Below are positions 1 through 10,839 of a stretch of 64,000 nucleotides of DNA, piece after piece (the first letter of the stretch is position 1; each line of letters opens with the position of its first letter). The position numbers were made by a program, and so were the translations under genes. This DNA comes from Cyrtodaria siliqua (lineage: Eukaryota; Mollusca; Bivalvia; Adapedonta; Hiatellidae). The stretch spans positions 62,001 to 126,000 of the forward strand of contig JAWPHD010001230.1 in the NCBI GenBank assembly GCA_037043455.1. Direction: 5' to 3'. The notes under the pieces are model-generated. The model made no database searches, had not been told where the DNA came from, and was given only the letters and a program-made list of their open reading frames with translations.

Positions 1-505
1 TTAAACAATATATTGTCATAGTCAGCAAGACAAAGTGCCTTATCAGATGCATTAGTCTTTTTGACTTGGAAGGTAGTTTGTTGATGACCGGAACCAGGGC
101 TTAACATAATTTGTTTATTTGCCAGAAGGGCTCTCCATAGAAAAACTGAAAGAAGCACCGGAACCATTTCTAGAAAAGTAAGTCCCTCAAAATGGTACTT
201 TAGTGCCAGTTACCTGACCAAGGAAAAAATTACCACCTCCCTTGAAGGAAACAAGCAGCTGAACCAGCGCTATCTGTAAACAGCTGCAATTTATCACTAC
301 CATACCAAGCACTGTTTGGAATTACAGAAATGCATTAAATCCTGTTAAAAATGTTAGCTAAAGGCTGAGATCTTAGGAAATCCTACGTCTATGATGCGGC
401 TTTCGTAGACCAGACATTGCATCATATAAACGCCTTACAAATACTCTACTAGATCTTACTACTTGGGAGAAAAAATTCAACATTCCAGATAGAGACTGAA
501 GCTCC
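1..505 (-). pseudogene. DIRS RNase H domain, broken and cut by the window edge
   Basis: On the minus strand, residues LSGMLNFFSQVV and then LYDAMSGLRKPHH (505 to about 380) match the RT-RNase H junction of DIRS elements. Below them come LFTDSAGSAACF and a DLTFLEMVPVLLSVFLW-like stretch, with stops and frame changes between them. The domain degrades the RNA strand during replication. It continues past base 1. Adjacent 506-509 is the TTAA target duplication of the inserted element, and the frame matches that on the far side of the insertion. Confidence 0.75.
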
Positions 506-709
506 TTAAAGCTACAGAGTCCCTATATCAATCGATTTCTTCTTTGTAGGCGTGTCTTTATTTGGAACTTCATGTTCACCAGCTCATGTCGAAATCGGGT
601 ATTTAAGCGAGCAAATATAGCGAAGGAAATCATTTACTGTAAATACATCGACCAGTGCACATCGTACCTATACACAGGTAACAGTAATTTTTACCAAAAA
701 AAAAAAAGT

Positions 710-784
710 TAGCTTCTTTCGGGGCTCGAAAACACGACCTTCTGATTTCAAGTCCTGTGCTCTAACCACTGTACTACAAAGCTA
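710..784 (-). other. tRNA-like sequence inside the TTAA element
   Basis: Read on the minus strand, the ends pair as a seven-base acceptor-like stem (TAGCTTT with GAAGCTA). An A-box-like block (TAGTACAGTGG) and a B-box-like block (TTCGAGCCCC) sit at tRNA-like spacing. The middle reads GGACTTGAAATC, as in many tRNA-derived SINE heads. Stem pairing is imperfect, so it is probably a SINE-type promoter or tRNA relic rather than a working tRNA. The matching copy in the second element (near 42897-42945) has lost the anticodon arm. Confidence 0.5.
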
Positions 785-1064
785 CTTGAAAAAAATAGTA
801 TACTAACTACCATATATTATGAGGCAAAATAACTGAACATATTTGAACGCAACTAATGATGGATCAATAAATATGCAGTCCATATTGTCGCACGTGTAAA
901 TTAACATTGCCTGGTGTAATACTGTATCTTATCAATATGAAACTAATACTTCGCCTCAAATCAACCATATCTCGACTTGTTATTTAGCGCTTGATGAGTT
1001 TGCGCGCTCTTGTTATTACGTAATGCCTATTTAGTGTTAAAAATGCTACAAAATACCAATAAAT

Positions 1065-1142
1065 AGCAGTGGTCTAGAGGTTCAGCGTACATCTTTCAAA
1101 TCTTACAAGTGCAAGGCTGTGGTTCAAATCCCGTTCCGGGCA
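1065..1142 (+). other. Second tRNA-like sequence in the TTAA element
   Basis: The block begins AGCAGTGGTCTAGAGG, which fits a pol III A box (TGGTCTAGAGG). It ends with a consensus B box, GGTTCAAATCC, followed by CCGTTCCGGGCA. Spacing between the boxes is about 45 bases, within the tRNA range. It lies on the strand opposite to the tRNA-like block at 710-784. A clean cloverleaf was not found. It may be a SINE head or a tRNA relic. Confidence 0.45.
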
Positions 1143-1347
1143 ACTATTTTTTTATCCCATATATTCTGGAGCCGTATATTTATCGATGTTACCTGTACGG
1201 AGGCTAAATAAAAATGTGAAATTTTACGTATCGATTTCTCCTTATATACCGACTTTTGGGGTGTTCGTCGATTTGAAACTACTTCACACGTGACTCATTC
1301 ATATTCATGAGTTATTACCAGTTAAAATAGGGACTGTACAGCTTTAA

Positions 1348-2080
1348 GAGTGATTTTTTTCTTATGAAGGAAACTATTTATAATATGAATCAATTTCTCA
1401 ATTTTGTGCAATGGGATGCGACTGACCATTTCATCAGAATCGATTTCCAACCCTAGAGAAAAACTAAAGCTGTTATAGGACCAACTTATTAGTCTTCAGC
1501 AATAGGGACACTTACTTCAGAACAAACCCGAGTAAATGTTGATTCTAATGTATTACATATTTCAGGTTTTAGTCACATGCAACCCAGCAAAATTAAAGTC
1601 ATCAAGAAAAAGGTCACGAGTGTCAAAGCCTGAATAAAAACTAACAAGTCTGAAAGTAGAAAACTTCTCAAACACAGCACAATAAACAGTGCAACCCATA
1701 GGCAAACTTAGGTCAATGTAAAACCTTTCTCCAACTTTTAAACCTAACAAATGAAAATCCCTTGGATGTATATAGGTTATAATCGAAAAGCTGATTTAAC
1801 ATCCCTTTTTGCAATTAAGCAAGATTTACTCAAGATTAAAATTATTTCCACCACCTTGTCAAATGAAGTATATTTTACTGTACACAGATCATCATTTATC
1901 CCGTCATTAACACTGCTACCTTCTGGGTAAGACACATGAATTATCAAAGCCAAGAACCATCCGACATGGGCACAACACCAACTGGAGATACTTTTAGATT
2001 AGCAACAGGAGGGGAATCGATCGGACCAATCATTCTCCCCAAATCAATTTCTCTATCAATCTTTGATTTCAGTGCTTGAA
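1348..2080 (-). pseudogene. DIRS reverse transcriptase, broken
   Basis: Translated on the minus strand in shifting frames, this stretch follows the DIRS RT from start to connection domain: EIDLGRMIGPIDSPP, then VSPVGVVP, a segment with SSVND, KRDVKSAFRL, LPMGCTVYCAVFEKFSTF, and the catalytic box as FLDDFNFAG near 1595-1609. The thumb and connection (LGLEIDSDEM) follow down to about 1350. The first residue of the usual Y-L-D-D box is F here. Several stops and frameshifts (for example near 1940 and 1785) show it is inactive. The enzyme would copy element RNA into DNA. Confidence 0.85.
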
Positions 2081-2206
2081 AATGCTGATTTGCAGACTTT
2101 AAATGTTTTCCGTCTGGTTTTTGTCTTGAGTCCGTGTATTGAATCTTAAAACCATTATTGAATCCATCAGCTAATCATTTTGCATCGTGTCGGTTTGGAT
2201 ATAAAG

Positions 2207-3063
2207 CTAAATAATTCTGTAATGCTGACACAGTAATAGGATTTTGGCATAGGGCCTATAAATCGGACGAACTGACGTCTGGGTCTTTGTGACATGAAGA
2301 AACTCGGCGAGCCCTGGGATGCAGGGGCTAGCACAGGTCTGCGCCATACATTTCCCTTTGGTTTTCTGGCAAAACACAACACCGTAACATGATAAGCACT
2401 TATGCCTGTATGAACACACAAGGCGAAAACACTGGCTTAAGTTAAAATCAAAACATCTTTTCTGGGCAAAATGACCCCCATTACTTGCACCAGCTTGGCC
2501 ACCTGAGGACATATAAAGTAAGCAAAGCTCATAATCTATTAAACCCCCATGACATTGAAGGGTTAGAGACAAGACGAAAGTGTTGGTCATAGTGCTTCCA
2601 TCCAAAACCACCATGACGCTTTGCCCCAGTCCTAATTACATTCATGTACTTCAACAATTCCTGGACTTTTTCAGGATGAGCCGATAAGTAAATGCTTGAA
2701 AACACCAAACATGCATCGGTCCAAGTTTCAATATTTAGTTGTTTTGTCATGGGATTGGTGGAATTTACCATCAACTCACCAAGTGGAGATATAACTAAGT
2801 GTTTGTCTTTGTTAGACTTAACTGACTGGGATACAGAAAACCCAAGTTCCACATAAACGCTTGGTAATTCAAAGATCTGCATAGACGGGACTACGTCTAC
2901 TGTACCTGCTTTGAACGGCAAGTCCGAGTCCAATGACACTAGCAAAGGAGACCAATGTACGTCCAAAAGGGGGGGGGGGGGGGGGGGGGGGGGCGCACTG
3001 GTGCCTGATGAGACTTTGGCGGCTAAACTTTCTGGGACACATGCAACCGCTGACTTATCCTGG
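2207..3063 (-). pseudogene. DIRS gag-like protein, broken
   Basis: The conserved core lies at about 2529-2850. It includes residues reading IETWTDACLVFSSIYL and, further on, KRHGGFGWKHYDQHFRL, a combination typical of DIRS gag-like proteins. After a frameshift near 2540 the protein continues into a CCCH zinc-finger-like motif (C-x7-C-x4-C-x3-H, starting at CFDFNLSQC) at roughly 2400-2465. The N-terminal part (VPESLAAKVSSGTS, about 3000-3050) is separated from the core by a 25-base G run that shifts the frame. Gag would bind the element RNA. At least two frameshifts make this copy non-functional. Confidence 0.75.
2969..2993 (+). repeat. 25-base poly-G tract
   Basis: An uninterrupted run of 25 G lies inside the gag-like region of DIRS element A. 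It disrupts the reading frame and is probably length-variable. Long poly-G runs of this kind recur at 7187-7202 and 7532-7561. Confidence 0.9.
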
Positions 3064-3099
3064 TGGGAGCATCAACCACGTTAACCGGCAGAGAAGTAA

Positions 3100-3810
3100 A
3101 GAGAAGTAACTGTCGAACTGGCTCGCTTTCCACGACGAACTTTCCAGTGTGATTATTAAAACAAAATAAACGTATAACGTATAAACCCTAAAAAAATACA
3201 AAAAAAAACAACAACATCATATCTTCTAAACATTGATACAAACTTCAACTAGTTGCAATATAGATCTAGTCTGTTTTTGTTTGTTTTTTATATAATTATT
3301 AATTTGTTTTTGTTACATCATGACAATACCCTAAAACATATTTTCAATTAAAATTTATCCAGAAGCATTATTCTTGCAATACAAGAAAATACAACTCCTT
3401 CATTGTTCTAAATAAACGCTATAAAAAAGAGAAACGAAGTTGCCAATGTTTACAAACCATTTACCCCGATATTGATGACGTCACTCATAAACTACGCAAA
3501 ATGAGAGTAAATTGATCAAGTGTTATTTAGTGTACTTAACCGCGTGGGAAACGATCACGTCACCACACATGTCGGGAATATTAATTTACGAGATCGTTTT
3601 TATTTATTTATATTTAAATTAAATTAAATTAAATTATCAATCTCACAGAATAAAAACAAAGAAAGCGTCGAAATAAATATTATGTTAATAAAATTGAAAG
3701 AAAAAATGTTCCGACGATAAACCAAACCTGTCCGAGCAATGGTGAAATTGAAAACGTTATTTTCATCCAGAACAACGTAAACATTGTTATGACTAAACTG
3801 AAACGAATAC
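3100..3810. other. AT-rich spacer, no gene seen
   Basis: No coding similarity or repeat structure was recognised here. The stretch is strongly AT-rich with short A and T runs and an ATTAA-type repeat near 3615-3636. Confidence 0.5.
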
Positions 3811-3814
3811 ATCC

Positions 3815-4330
3815 TAATCAAAGAACAAGAGGCCCAAGAGGACCTGTAGACGCTCTACTTCCTAAAACGGCTCTTATATCAAGGGTTGTCGTCATAAAAT
3901 TCCCATCAGTACTTCTTTTTTGCCGAAATTGTCCAATATTTCATTGCTATACCGCGATTTGCACAACTAGACATCATACCGAGATTTCCTGCAAAATTTC
4001 GTAGAAATCCAACGAGCCATTTAGGAGGAGTAGCACCGACAAGAAATTTAAAGTAAAAAATGAAAAAAGGCCATAACTCCGTCAAGAATCAGCAAACTGG
4101 AACAAAAGCGCGAAATGCACAACTAGTCATTTTACCGATGCTTCCTGCCAAGTTTCCTCGAAATCCAACAATGCATTTAGGAGGAGTAGCGCCGACAAGA
4201 AATTTAAAGTAAAAATGTCAAGGGCCATAACGCCATCAAAAATCAACGAACCTGAAAAAAATCGCAATAGGCACAACTAAATAATCATACCAATGCTTCC
4301 TGCTAACTTTCGTCGAATCCATCACGGCGT
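3815..4330 (+). repeat. Degenerate tandem repeat, period about 150 bp
   Basis: Three or so diverged units share the blocks ATTTAGGAGGAGTAGC, CCGACAAGAAATTTAAAGT, GGCCATAAC and a GCACAACTA-type segment. Clear repeats of the block starting CCGACAAG lie near 4037 and 4191. The family resembles low-complexity interspersed arrays common in mollusc genomes; that comparison is from memory. No coding capacity. Confidence 0.7.
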
Positions 4331-4500
4331 AAAAAAAAAAATTAAAAAAAAAAAATTAAAAAAAATTCAAAAAAAAATGAAAAAGAAATGAATAAAAAAA
4401 AAAATGAAAATAATTTTAAAAAATAATAAAATAAAAAATACCAAAAATGACAAAATAAATAAATATTTTAAAAAATAATTAAAAAGATAATTGGTATTAA
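4328..4500 (+). repeat. A-rich low-complexity DNA
   Basis: Nearly pure A/T with long A runs broken by ATTAAAA and AATGAA-like steps. There is no retroelement body directly upstream, so it is not treated as a poly-A tail. Confidence 0.8.
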
Positions 4501-4514
4501 AGGATCAAACAATA

Positions 4515-4965
4515 AATGAAGGTGCTTGAGTGTTCACAAGGCAGAAAAGGGCATATTTTAGCAAAGACAAGGGCCATAACTCCGGCATAAATGCTCCGAT
4601 GTTTCTGTTTTTCGAACTCGTCCAAGATTTCATTGCTATTAACAATCTATGCAAGCTTGGTGAAGGTCCATACCTCTGGTGTTACTGATCCGATTGGCTG
4701 GTTTTCGAACTTATCCGAACTTTCATTGATATTAACAATCTGTGCAAGTTTGGTAAATATCAAATAATACATGAAGGTGCTAAAGTGTTCACAAGGCAGA
4801 CAATTGCATTTTCAGGAAAAAAACAAGGGCCATAACTCTGGTGTTAATTATCCAATTTAGCTGGTTTTCGAACTTGTCCAAGCTTTCATTAGTATTAACA
4901 ATCTGTGCAAGTTTGGTAAAGATCAAATAATAAATGAATGTGCCAGTAGAGCTAAAAATCATGAA
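4515..4965 (+). repeat. Degenerate tandem repeat, period about 150 bp
   Basis: Three units contain GGCCATAACTC, GGTTTTCGAACTTGTCC, a TTTCATT-TATTAACAATCTGTGCAAG block and AAATAATAAATGAA. The repeated block with AACAATCTGTGCAAGTTTGG lies near 4733 and 4898, with a variant near 4640. No coding capacity was seen. Confidence 0.75.
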
Positions 4966-4969
4966 CAAC

Positions 4970-6340
4970 AGAAATATTACAAAATCATAGATCCTGCGAG
5001 TCTGATTTCAATAAATTTAAGTTTTTAAATGTAAGCTCTAAGGTAGCAGACAACAGTTTTAGCATCAGTTTCGAACTGGGCCCGGTGAAATTCTGAATTA
5101 AGGGATAAATGTGAATATTGAATGCTTATCTCTTCTTGAAAACATTTTTCTATGTTATTTCTGTTATGACTGGTGAGAATTGAATTTGAGAAAACAATTT
5201 GACAAGCTGACTGATTCCCATAGAATTGTATAGGGTTGAAATGCGAAACTGAGGCTTTGTGGAAAATCTGTGAATTTTGTGTTTCTTTTAAAATGCCAAC
5301 AAATAGCTTGAAATACTTATCAATGGATTGTGGGTATATTGGTATTGATTTGTAGGTTGTACTTCATGTTGACAGCAAGAATAAATACAGCACTTTGTGA
5401 TATAATTTGCGCCTAACCTGTGTGTATGTTTTGACAAATGTCCACTTCGACTCGGAACAGCAACAGTTTTCCCGACTTTGTTAGACAGATTGAGTGTGTC
5501 ACTATGTTGTAAGAGCTGTGATTGAATGTTTCTTATATCTGATTTGTAAAGCAGTAGGTGTTGTAGATTCATTGGTGAGCTATTTCTTTTTCAGGTGTGT
5601 GACTAACTTGTACAGAGGGAGATAGTTAAATCCGGGGCAGTCCGCTCATCTGATACGGAGAGAAAACTGCTGTCTGCCCCCTAAGCATCTCTTACCAATT
5701 TTTCACAGGAAGAAGACAGAGAAAGTTGGCGGTGTAATTGTACAAACAACTGCACCATGAAAATTACTCAATAAGCGAACACCCCAATACATTTCCTCCA
5801 AAGGTCAAAAGCCTGTGAGGAAGATAACGTTTTTAACGAAATTTAATTGATGGCGGTAGTGTCATTAAACGTTTATTGTTAAAAAATTATTTACAGCAAT
5901 GCTTAAAGTTCTCCGGCCATGTTTTGTTTTATGAACATATTTATTTTTATTTAAATCGAAATCAATACACAACAATAGATATTTACAATTCACACATTGT
6001 AATATCTGTGAAAAGCGAGAATAAGATTTTATTTGATGACGTAGAAAACTTTGAACAGGTAAATTAATCCATAGGTAAATGTATTTATCAAATACCTGGC
6101 AATAGTTTGCAGCTATACAATTCAGATTTACCTCATTTCCCCGTGCAGTTACGAAGTGGTAAAAGTAGTATCTATGTCATGTAAATACTACTTATTTTTA
6201 CATACAACTTAGTAGCTGTTTTAAATATATGTTTCTCTCTGGGACTATCAAGAACATATGATGTTTAAGAGTTAAATTTGTTAATGATAATACTACACAA
6301 AGGGTGGCCAATCACCTTTAAATTTTCATATACACCAGAT
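4970..6340. other. No gene recognised
   Basis: Only short ORFs occur. The longest (5288-5572 minus, 94 codons) has no recognisable motif and begins and ends without gene signals. No clear repeat structure was found. Confidence 0.45.
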
Positions 6341-7040
6341 ACAATGAAACGTGGTGTAATTGTTACGCTGTTCAAAGGAGGTAAGAAAGACTGAATGGAT
6401 CCCAACAATTACAGCGCAATAGCACTTTCCTCTGTATTCCTTAGACTTTATGAAAATATTATTTTGGTTATGTTAACATCGTGCAATAAGGTAGATACTA
6501 GCCCTTTGCAAGGAGAGTTCCAAGAAAATATAGGTTGATTGATGTCTTCATTTTCATTTCGCGAATGACTACTGTTTGCAAATGAGTCTGGTAGTACAGT
6601 TTTCGTCAGTATTAAGGATGCAAATCAGGCATTTGATCGTGTTTGGCATGATGGTTTGTTTTTAAACTTGTTTGATCTTGGAATCGATACCGATATTTAC
6701 AAGGCAATTGTTAACCAATTGTTAACGAATATGAAAAGCCGCGTTATATTCTCAATGGCATGCTTTCTGAAAGCCTAGACGTTAAACAGGGTACCCGTCA
6801 AGGAGGAATATGTAGCCCATATTTGTATCTAATTTACATTAACGGATTAATTCAAGAGCTAGATAATTCAGGTTTGGGATTCTGTATAATAGATATAAAT
6901 GGTGGCTGTCTGGCAGGAGCCGACGACATGATCCCGATTTCTTTCTCAAAAAATGGACTTGATAAAACGATGGACAAAGGAAGAGACGAAATAAATCTTG
7001 GAGGTATTTGTACAGTCCAAATAACATTGATAAGCTTTGT
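6340..7040 (+). pseudogene. LINE reverse transcriptase fragment
   Basis: Reading plus-strand frames in turn gives VTLFKGGKKD, NNYSAIALSSVFLRLYE, DANQAFDRVWHDGLF, GTRQGGICSPYLYLIYINGLIQ and ADDMIPISFSKNGLD. These are successive blocks of a non-LTR retrotransposon RT. The catalytic box reads G-A-D-D at 6916-6927 where an aromatic residue normally precedes A-D-D. Stops and frameshifts lie between the blocks, as near 6390 and 6536. No endonuclease or C-terminal zinc knuckle is present. The last part of this fragment is the start of the tandem triplication that follows. Confidence 0.8.
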
Positions 7041-7528
7041 GTAATGTAATTGTATAGCGGAGCTATTTGTGTCAAATATTAAAAGACACATTCTAGCAAA
7101 ACATGTTCATAACTGACGATCCTTTCTAGCAAAGCATGTTCATAACTGACGATCCTTTATAAGTATGCCCTTGACAGAGGTGAAAGGGGGAGGGGGGGGG
7201 GGATAATTCAGGTTTGGGATTCTGTATAATAGATATAAATGGTGGCTGTCTGGCAGGAGCCGACGACATGATCCCGATTTCTTTCTCAAAAAATGGACTT
7301 GATAAAACGATGGACAAAGGAAGAGACGAAATAAATCTTGGAGGTATTTGTACAGTCCAAATAACATTGATAAGCTTTGTGTAATGTAATTGTATAGCGG
7401 AGCTATTTGTGTCAAATATTAAAAGACACATTCTAGCAAAACATGTTCATAACTGACGATCCTTTCTAGCAAAGCATGTTCATAACTGACGATCCTTTAT
7501 AAGTATGCCCTTGACAGAGGTGAAAGGG

Positions 7529-7562
<34 letters not shown>

Positions 7563-7909
7563 TAATTCAGGTTTGGGATTCTGTATAATAGATATAAATG
7601 GTGGCTGTCTGGCAGGAGCCGACGACATGATCCCGATTTCTTTCTCAAAAAATGGACTTGATAAAACGATGGACAAAGGAAGAGACGAAATAAATCTTGG
7701 AGGTATTTGTACAGTCCAAATAACATTGATAAGCTTTGTGTAATGTAATTGTATAGCGGAGCTATTTGTGTCAAATATTAAAAGACACATTCTAGCAAAA
7801 CATGTTCATAACTGACGATCCTTTCTAGCAAAGCATGTTCATAACTGACGATCCTTTATAAGTATGCCCTTGACAGAGGTGAAAGGGGGGAGGGGGGAGG
7901 GGGGGTGGG
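6863..7909 (+). repeat. Three tandem copies of a LINE-derived segment joined by poly-G
   Basis: The segment starting GATAATTCAGGTTTGGG occurs at 6863, 7202 and 7561, spaced 339 and 359 bp. The copies are almost identical. The spacing difference comes from the G run that ends each copy (7187-7202, 7532-7561, and a broken run to 7909). Within each copy a block of about 33 bp starting CTAGCAAA and containing CATGTTCATAACTGACGATC is itself doubled. Near identity means the amplification is recent, or could be an assembly artefact around the G runs. Antisense ORFs across the copies are by-products. Confidence 0.95.
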
Positions 7910-7989
7910 GAACATTAGCATAATTATGTTGTTATTTTACTCCCATAATGCATATAGTTTTAAGCTTACCATTTTTTCTCACTAGAACG

Positions 7990-8580
7990 ATGTGTTTAAA
8001 TTTAATAAATGTTATTTAAAAAAAGTACTAACTTGTGTATAGTCAACCATCACTTTTTGCACTAAATTGACCTTAGGACTTAGAATTTGACCCCTAAATT
8101 AGGCACGGTCATTTTTATTTATTTCCTTTACTTCTTATGGCATGGTAAGTTTGATTTTGAAATGCTCACATTAAGCGTAATTAATAAATACTTGTAATTT
8201 GGCGCCATCTTGGACGCCATCTTGGATATCTCTGCATGTCTCGACTTAGGTCAAATTTAAAATCATTTATTTAAAGCACTCTTTCTTAAAATTGTTTTGT
8301 TGTATAAGAATGTGTGTTATACCAAAAATGGTTGTCCCATTACTAACTTTTGTATATGCAATTGTTGCACTAATTTGACCTTTTGACCTAGATTTTGACC
8401 TCTACATTATAAAAAGTAAACATTTGTAACATTTTTTAACTTAGAATGATATAATCAGTTAGTTCTATTACCATTTTCTGAATTTTGAGGGGAAAACAAT
8501 CCCTACATTCATTGTTCATTGTTATATCAGGTTTTCTAAAAACAAGCCGCCATCTTGGACGCCATCTTGAATTGCGGAGT
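7990..8580 (+). repeat. Degenerate direct repeat, period about 330 bp
   Basis: Both halves share an ACTAACTT-TGTATA block, TTTGACC blocks, and end with a doubled GCCATCTTGGA motif (near 8203-8225 and 8551-8572). The units are diverged. No coding match. Confidence 0.6.
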
Positions 8581-8589
8581 TAGTAATAA

Positions 8590-10630
8590 CAATTTCAAAT
8601 TTATGCCGGTAGTCCCAAAAACTTCGAACATTTTGATATATGACAGTGCTTGTTATACCTCGGGTCAAGGTACCTCCCAAAAATACCTAAAAGTTGCTAT
8701 ACTATTAATGAAAGTGAACGGGATTAAAAAACAAGTAATAGAACTTGGAAAATTCGTCCTCACAAGATGAAAGAAACAGATAAATATATTCATCTAATAA
8801 TATAAATTGTAATAAATACATGACAAACGTAAATGAATCATGTGTGAAACTTCGACATCCATTTTAAGCCTTGTAAACTCAGGTATAGATGAAAATTGAC
8901 TGCATCCGATGATGTATAAATCTATTGTACTTCCAGAGGATGCGAATTATGGTGTGAACTGTCTCGAACATATATTTTACAATTAGAGAGAGAGCTCATC
9001 GCTTTTCATGCAATCTATTCCTATACAGCCTAGGACTGATATTTCGTTAAGTCTTATTGAAGCAAAAACATTAGATAGAGAAATAGGTGCTCGTAAGTTG
9101 AGGTTCTTTGCCGTTGCGTATGTACTAATGTTGTCGTAGACATATTTCTTTTTAGACTTGTTCACTTTAATGCAAATCCGTTGGGGAAAAAAGGTTTAGT
9201 CCCTGACATATATCGAATGTTTACATCAATTAAATCTGCATGGCAACATGTTTGGTAGGCATGAAACCACTAAATCTTTCCCCTACCCCCTAAAATAGGA
9301 TACTGTGAAAAAAATGAAGATTGTGTAAAAGGTAAAATATTATTCCTTATCATTCAAACTTGACTTGGTAGCGTTCAGCTAGTATCAGTTTTGATTTTAG
9401 CGTTATTTTTGACATAATTGAGCTCGTATTCGCTACTATAATAAGGTATCGTTCCACCAATTTTGAAAAATGTGCTTAAAAAATCTTATTTAGCATGAAA
9501 ATCGACACAAATTGGCATATTCATCGTCCTAATTGTACCTAAAATGCATATTTTATTAATGTTCATTGACCTTTCTAAACATTTGATCTATTTAATATGG
9601 TGTATTGACAAGAAATGGCCTTTGGTATGGCAATTCAGGTAGTGTAAACGTTTTAAAAAAATATCTCTGACTTTTTTCGATTTCAGACTGTTGTCCTTGG
9701 TATTTTGATCATATCTCCGCAAATAATCATTTGATTTTCATGAAGTAGGTGTTTTTAAGCTTGTTATGAAAATGACCACACAAAAAACTCATTTAAGAAA
9801 CATCTTAACAAGTTTTCTTCTCTTATAGGTTAACCACCACTAATTACATGTAAGCTTCAGAGCTGTAGTCGAATGTAGTTCCCATAATAAAAAGTAATCC
9901 CTCCCTTTTTGATGAAAACGGGCATTATAAGTCGGGGAAAACTGCCCATTTCTATTCGATTTTGTGTTTGTATGTATAAGAAGCGTATTAATAAGTTTTA
10001 CTTGATCACTGATGAACATTTTTGAAATTTCGAATCTATGCTTACACTTTGTGAGCAATGAAAACAGTCAATCAATGAAAACAGCTGTACCCTTGACCTG
10101 TTTAGTAAACAAACAAGAACTTTCTTACATCTCTTGTGACCCCACCTTTTCTGGTGATTTTTCAAGTGGAAAATTAGTTTTCTATATGAACATTACACTG
10201 CTGCATTAACCATACTTGAGTTGAAATTGCAGCAAATCATTAATATGTGACACTTTAACATTGGTGTCTATGGGGGAAATAATTAGTGGTATAATACCTG
10301 GTCTGGCAATTGATAAACACAAATGGTGGTTATTGCCGGCTGAGCTAGATAAAGAAAGTCATGGTAACGGTAGATCTACCTAAACTTTAAAAGCTACTGC
10401 AGTAAAATACAATGATTAAATGAAAACGCATCGCACTTTAGTGATATAGATATCTAGTTATTATGTACCGCAAAGTCGGTGGGTGTGGTATTTGTAACCT
10501 CTGCAGTCTGCTGTTGCCAAGTTTCCAAGAAATGTGCGCATTTTTATTTAGAACTTAGATGTTGAAATTTGTTGAACGGTGCTTTCCCTGTATGTGTTTA
10601 AAGATCCACTTCTTTTAATTTCTGACAAAT
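8590..10630. other. No gene recognised
   Basis: Short ORFs only (up to 72 codons), with no motifs. AT-rich, and no strong internal repeat was found. Confidence 0.45.
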
Positions 10631-10649
10631 TATGAAATGCTTTGGCGTA

Positions 10650-10830
10650 GGAACAGGGGTGGGGTGGGGGCCTAATAATCTGAGAGTGTGTGTGGGGGAG
10701 GGGCGCGGGTGGGGGCGGAGAGGGAGGGATCAGAGTATGGTAAAAGGGGCCCGGGCAGCAGAGTATGTTTTGGCGCCCCCCCCCCCCCCCACCCCCAACC
10801 CCCACCCCCACCACTCCACCGCCTGCCCCC
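10650..10830 (+). repeat. G-rich then C-rich low-complexity tract
   Basis: 10653-10750 holds repeated GGGG blocks (GGGGTGGGG, GGGGGAGGGG, GGGTGGGGG). 10779-10830 holds C runs with interspersed A, beginning with about 14 C. The two blocks are roughly complementary and could fold on each other or form four-stranded G structures. ORFs through the tract on both strands (10548-11029) are composition artefacts. Confidence 0.7.
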
Positions 10831-10839
10831 AAATAGTTT

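Larger units (their letters stand above)
510..1343. mobile_element. 834-bp TTAA-flanked inverted-repeat element inserted in DIRS A
   Basis: TTAA occurs at 506-509 and again at 1344-1347, immediately outside inverted ends of about 17 bases (510-526 against 1327-1343, with three mismatches; both start AGCT and end AGTCCCTAT). If the insert and one TTAA are removed, the DIRS coding frame runs straight through, so this is a real insertion. TTAA target duplication is the hallmark of piggyBac-type transposition, but these termini do not start with the usual CCC-type piggyBac end. No transposase ORF is present, so it is non-autonomous. It contains two tRNA-like sequences. A truncated second copy lies at 42666-43150. 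Confidence 0.75.
1..3063 (-). mobile_element. DIRS-type retrotransposon A, decayed and interrupted
   Basis: Reading the minus strand from 3063 down to 1 gives, in order, a gag-like protein, a DIRS-type reverse transcriptase and an RNase H domain. This is the gag-RT-RH order of DIRS elements. The tyrosine recombinase expected downstream is not seen and would lie beyond base 1. Frameshifts and stops break every domain, and an 834-bp element sits between the RT and RNase H. DIRS elements replicate through RNA and integrate with a tyrosine recombinase instead of an integrase. No terminal repeat could be delimited. It differs in sequence from the second DIRS-like element at 39.4-44.1 kb. Confidence 0.85.

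Noticed and set aside
4328..4500. Poly-A tail of a retroelement
   Set aside because: The A-rich tract has no element body upstream and is broken by T-containing steps; it is low-complexity DNA.
5288..5572. 94-codon minus-strand ORF as a possible gene
   Set aside because: No recognisable domain, no splice or promoter signals that stand out, and length is within chance for this window.
7126..7790. Minus-strand ORFs of about 100 codons in the triplicated region
   Set aside because: They are the complement of a LINE fragment, repeated in each copy and ending in poly-proline from the G runs.
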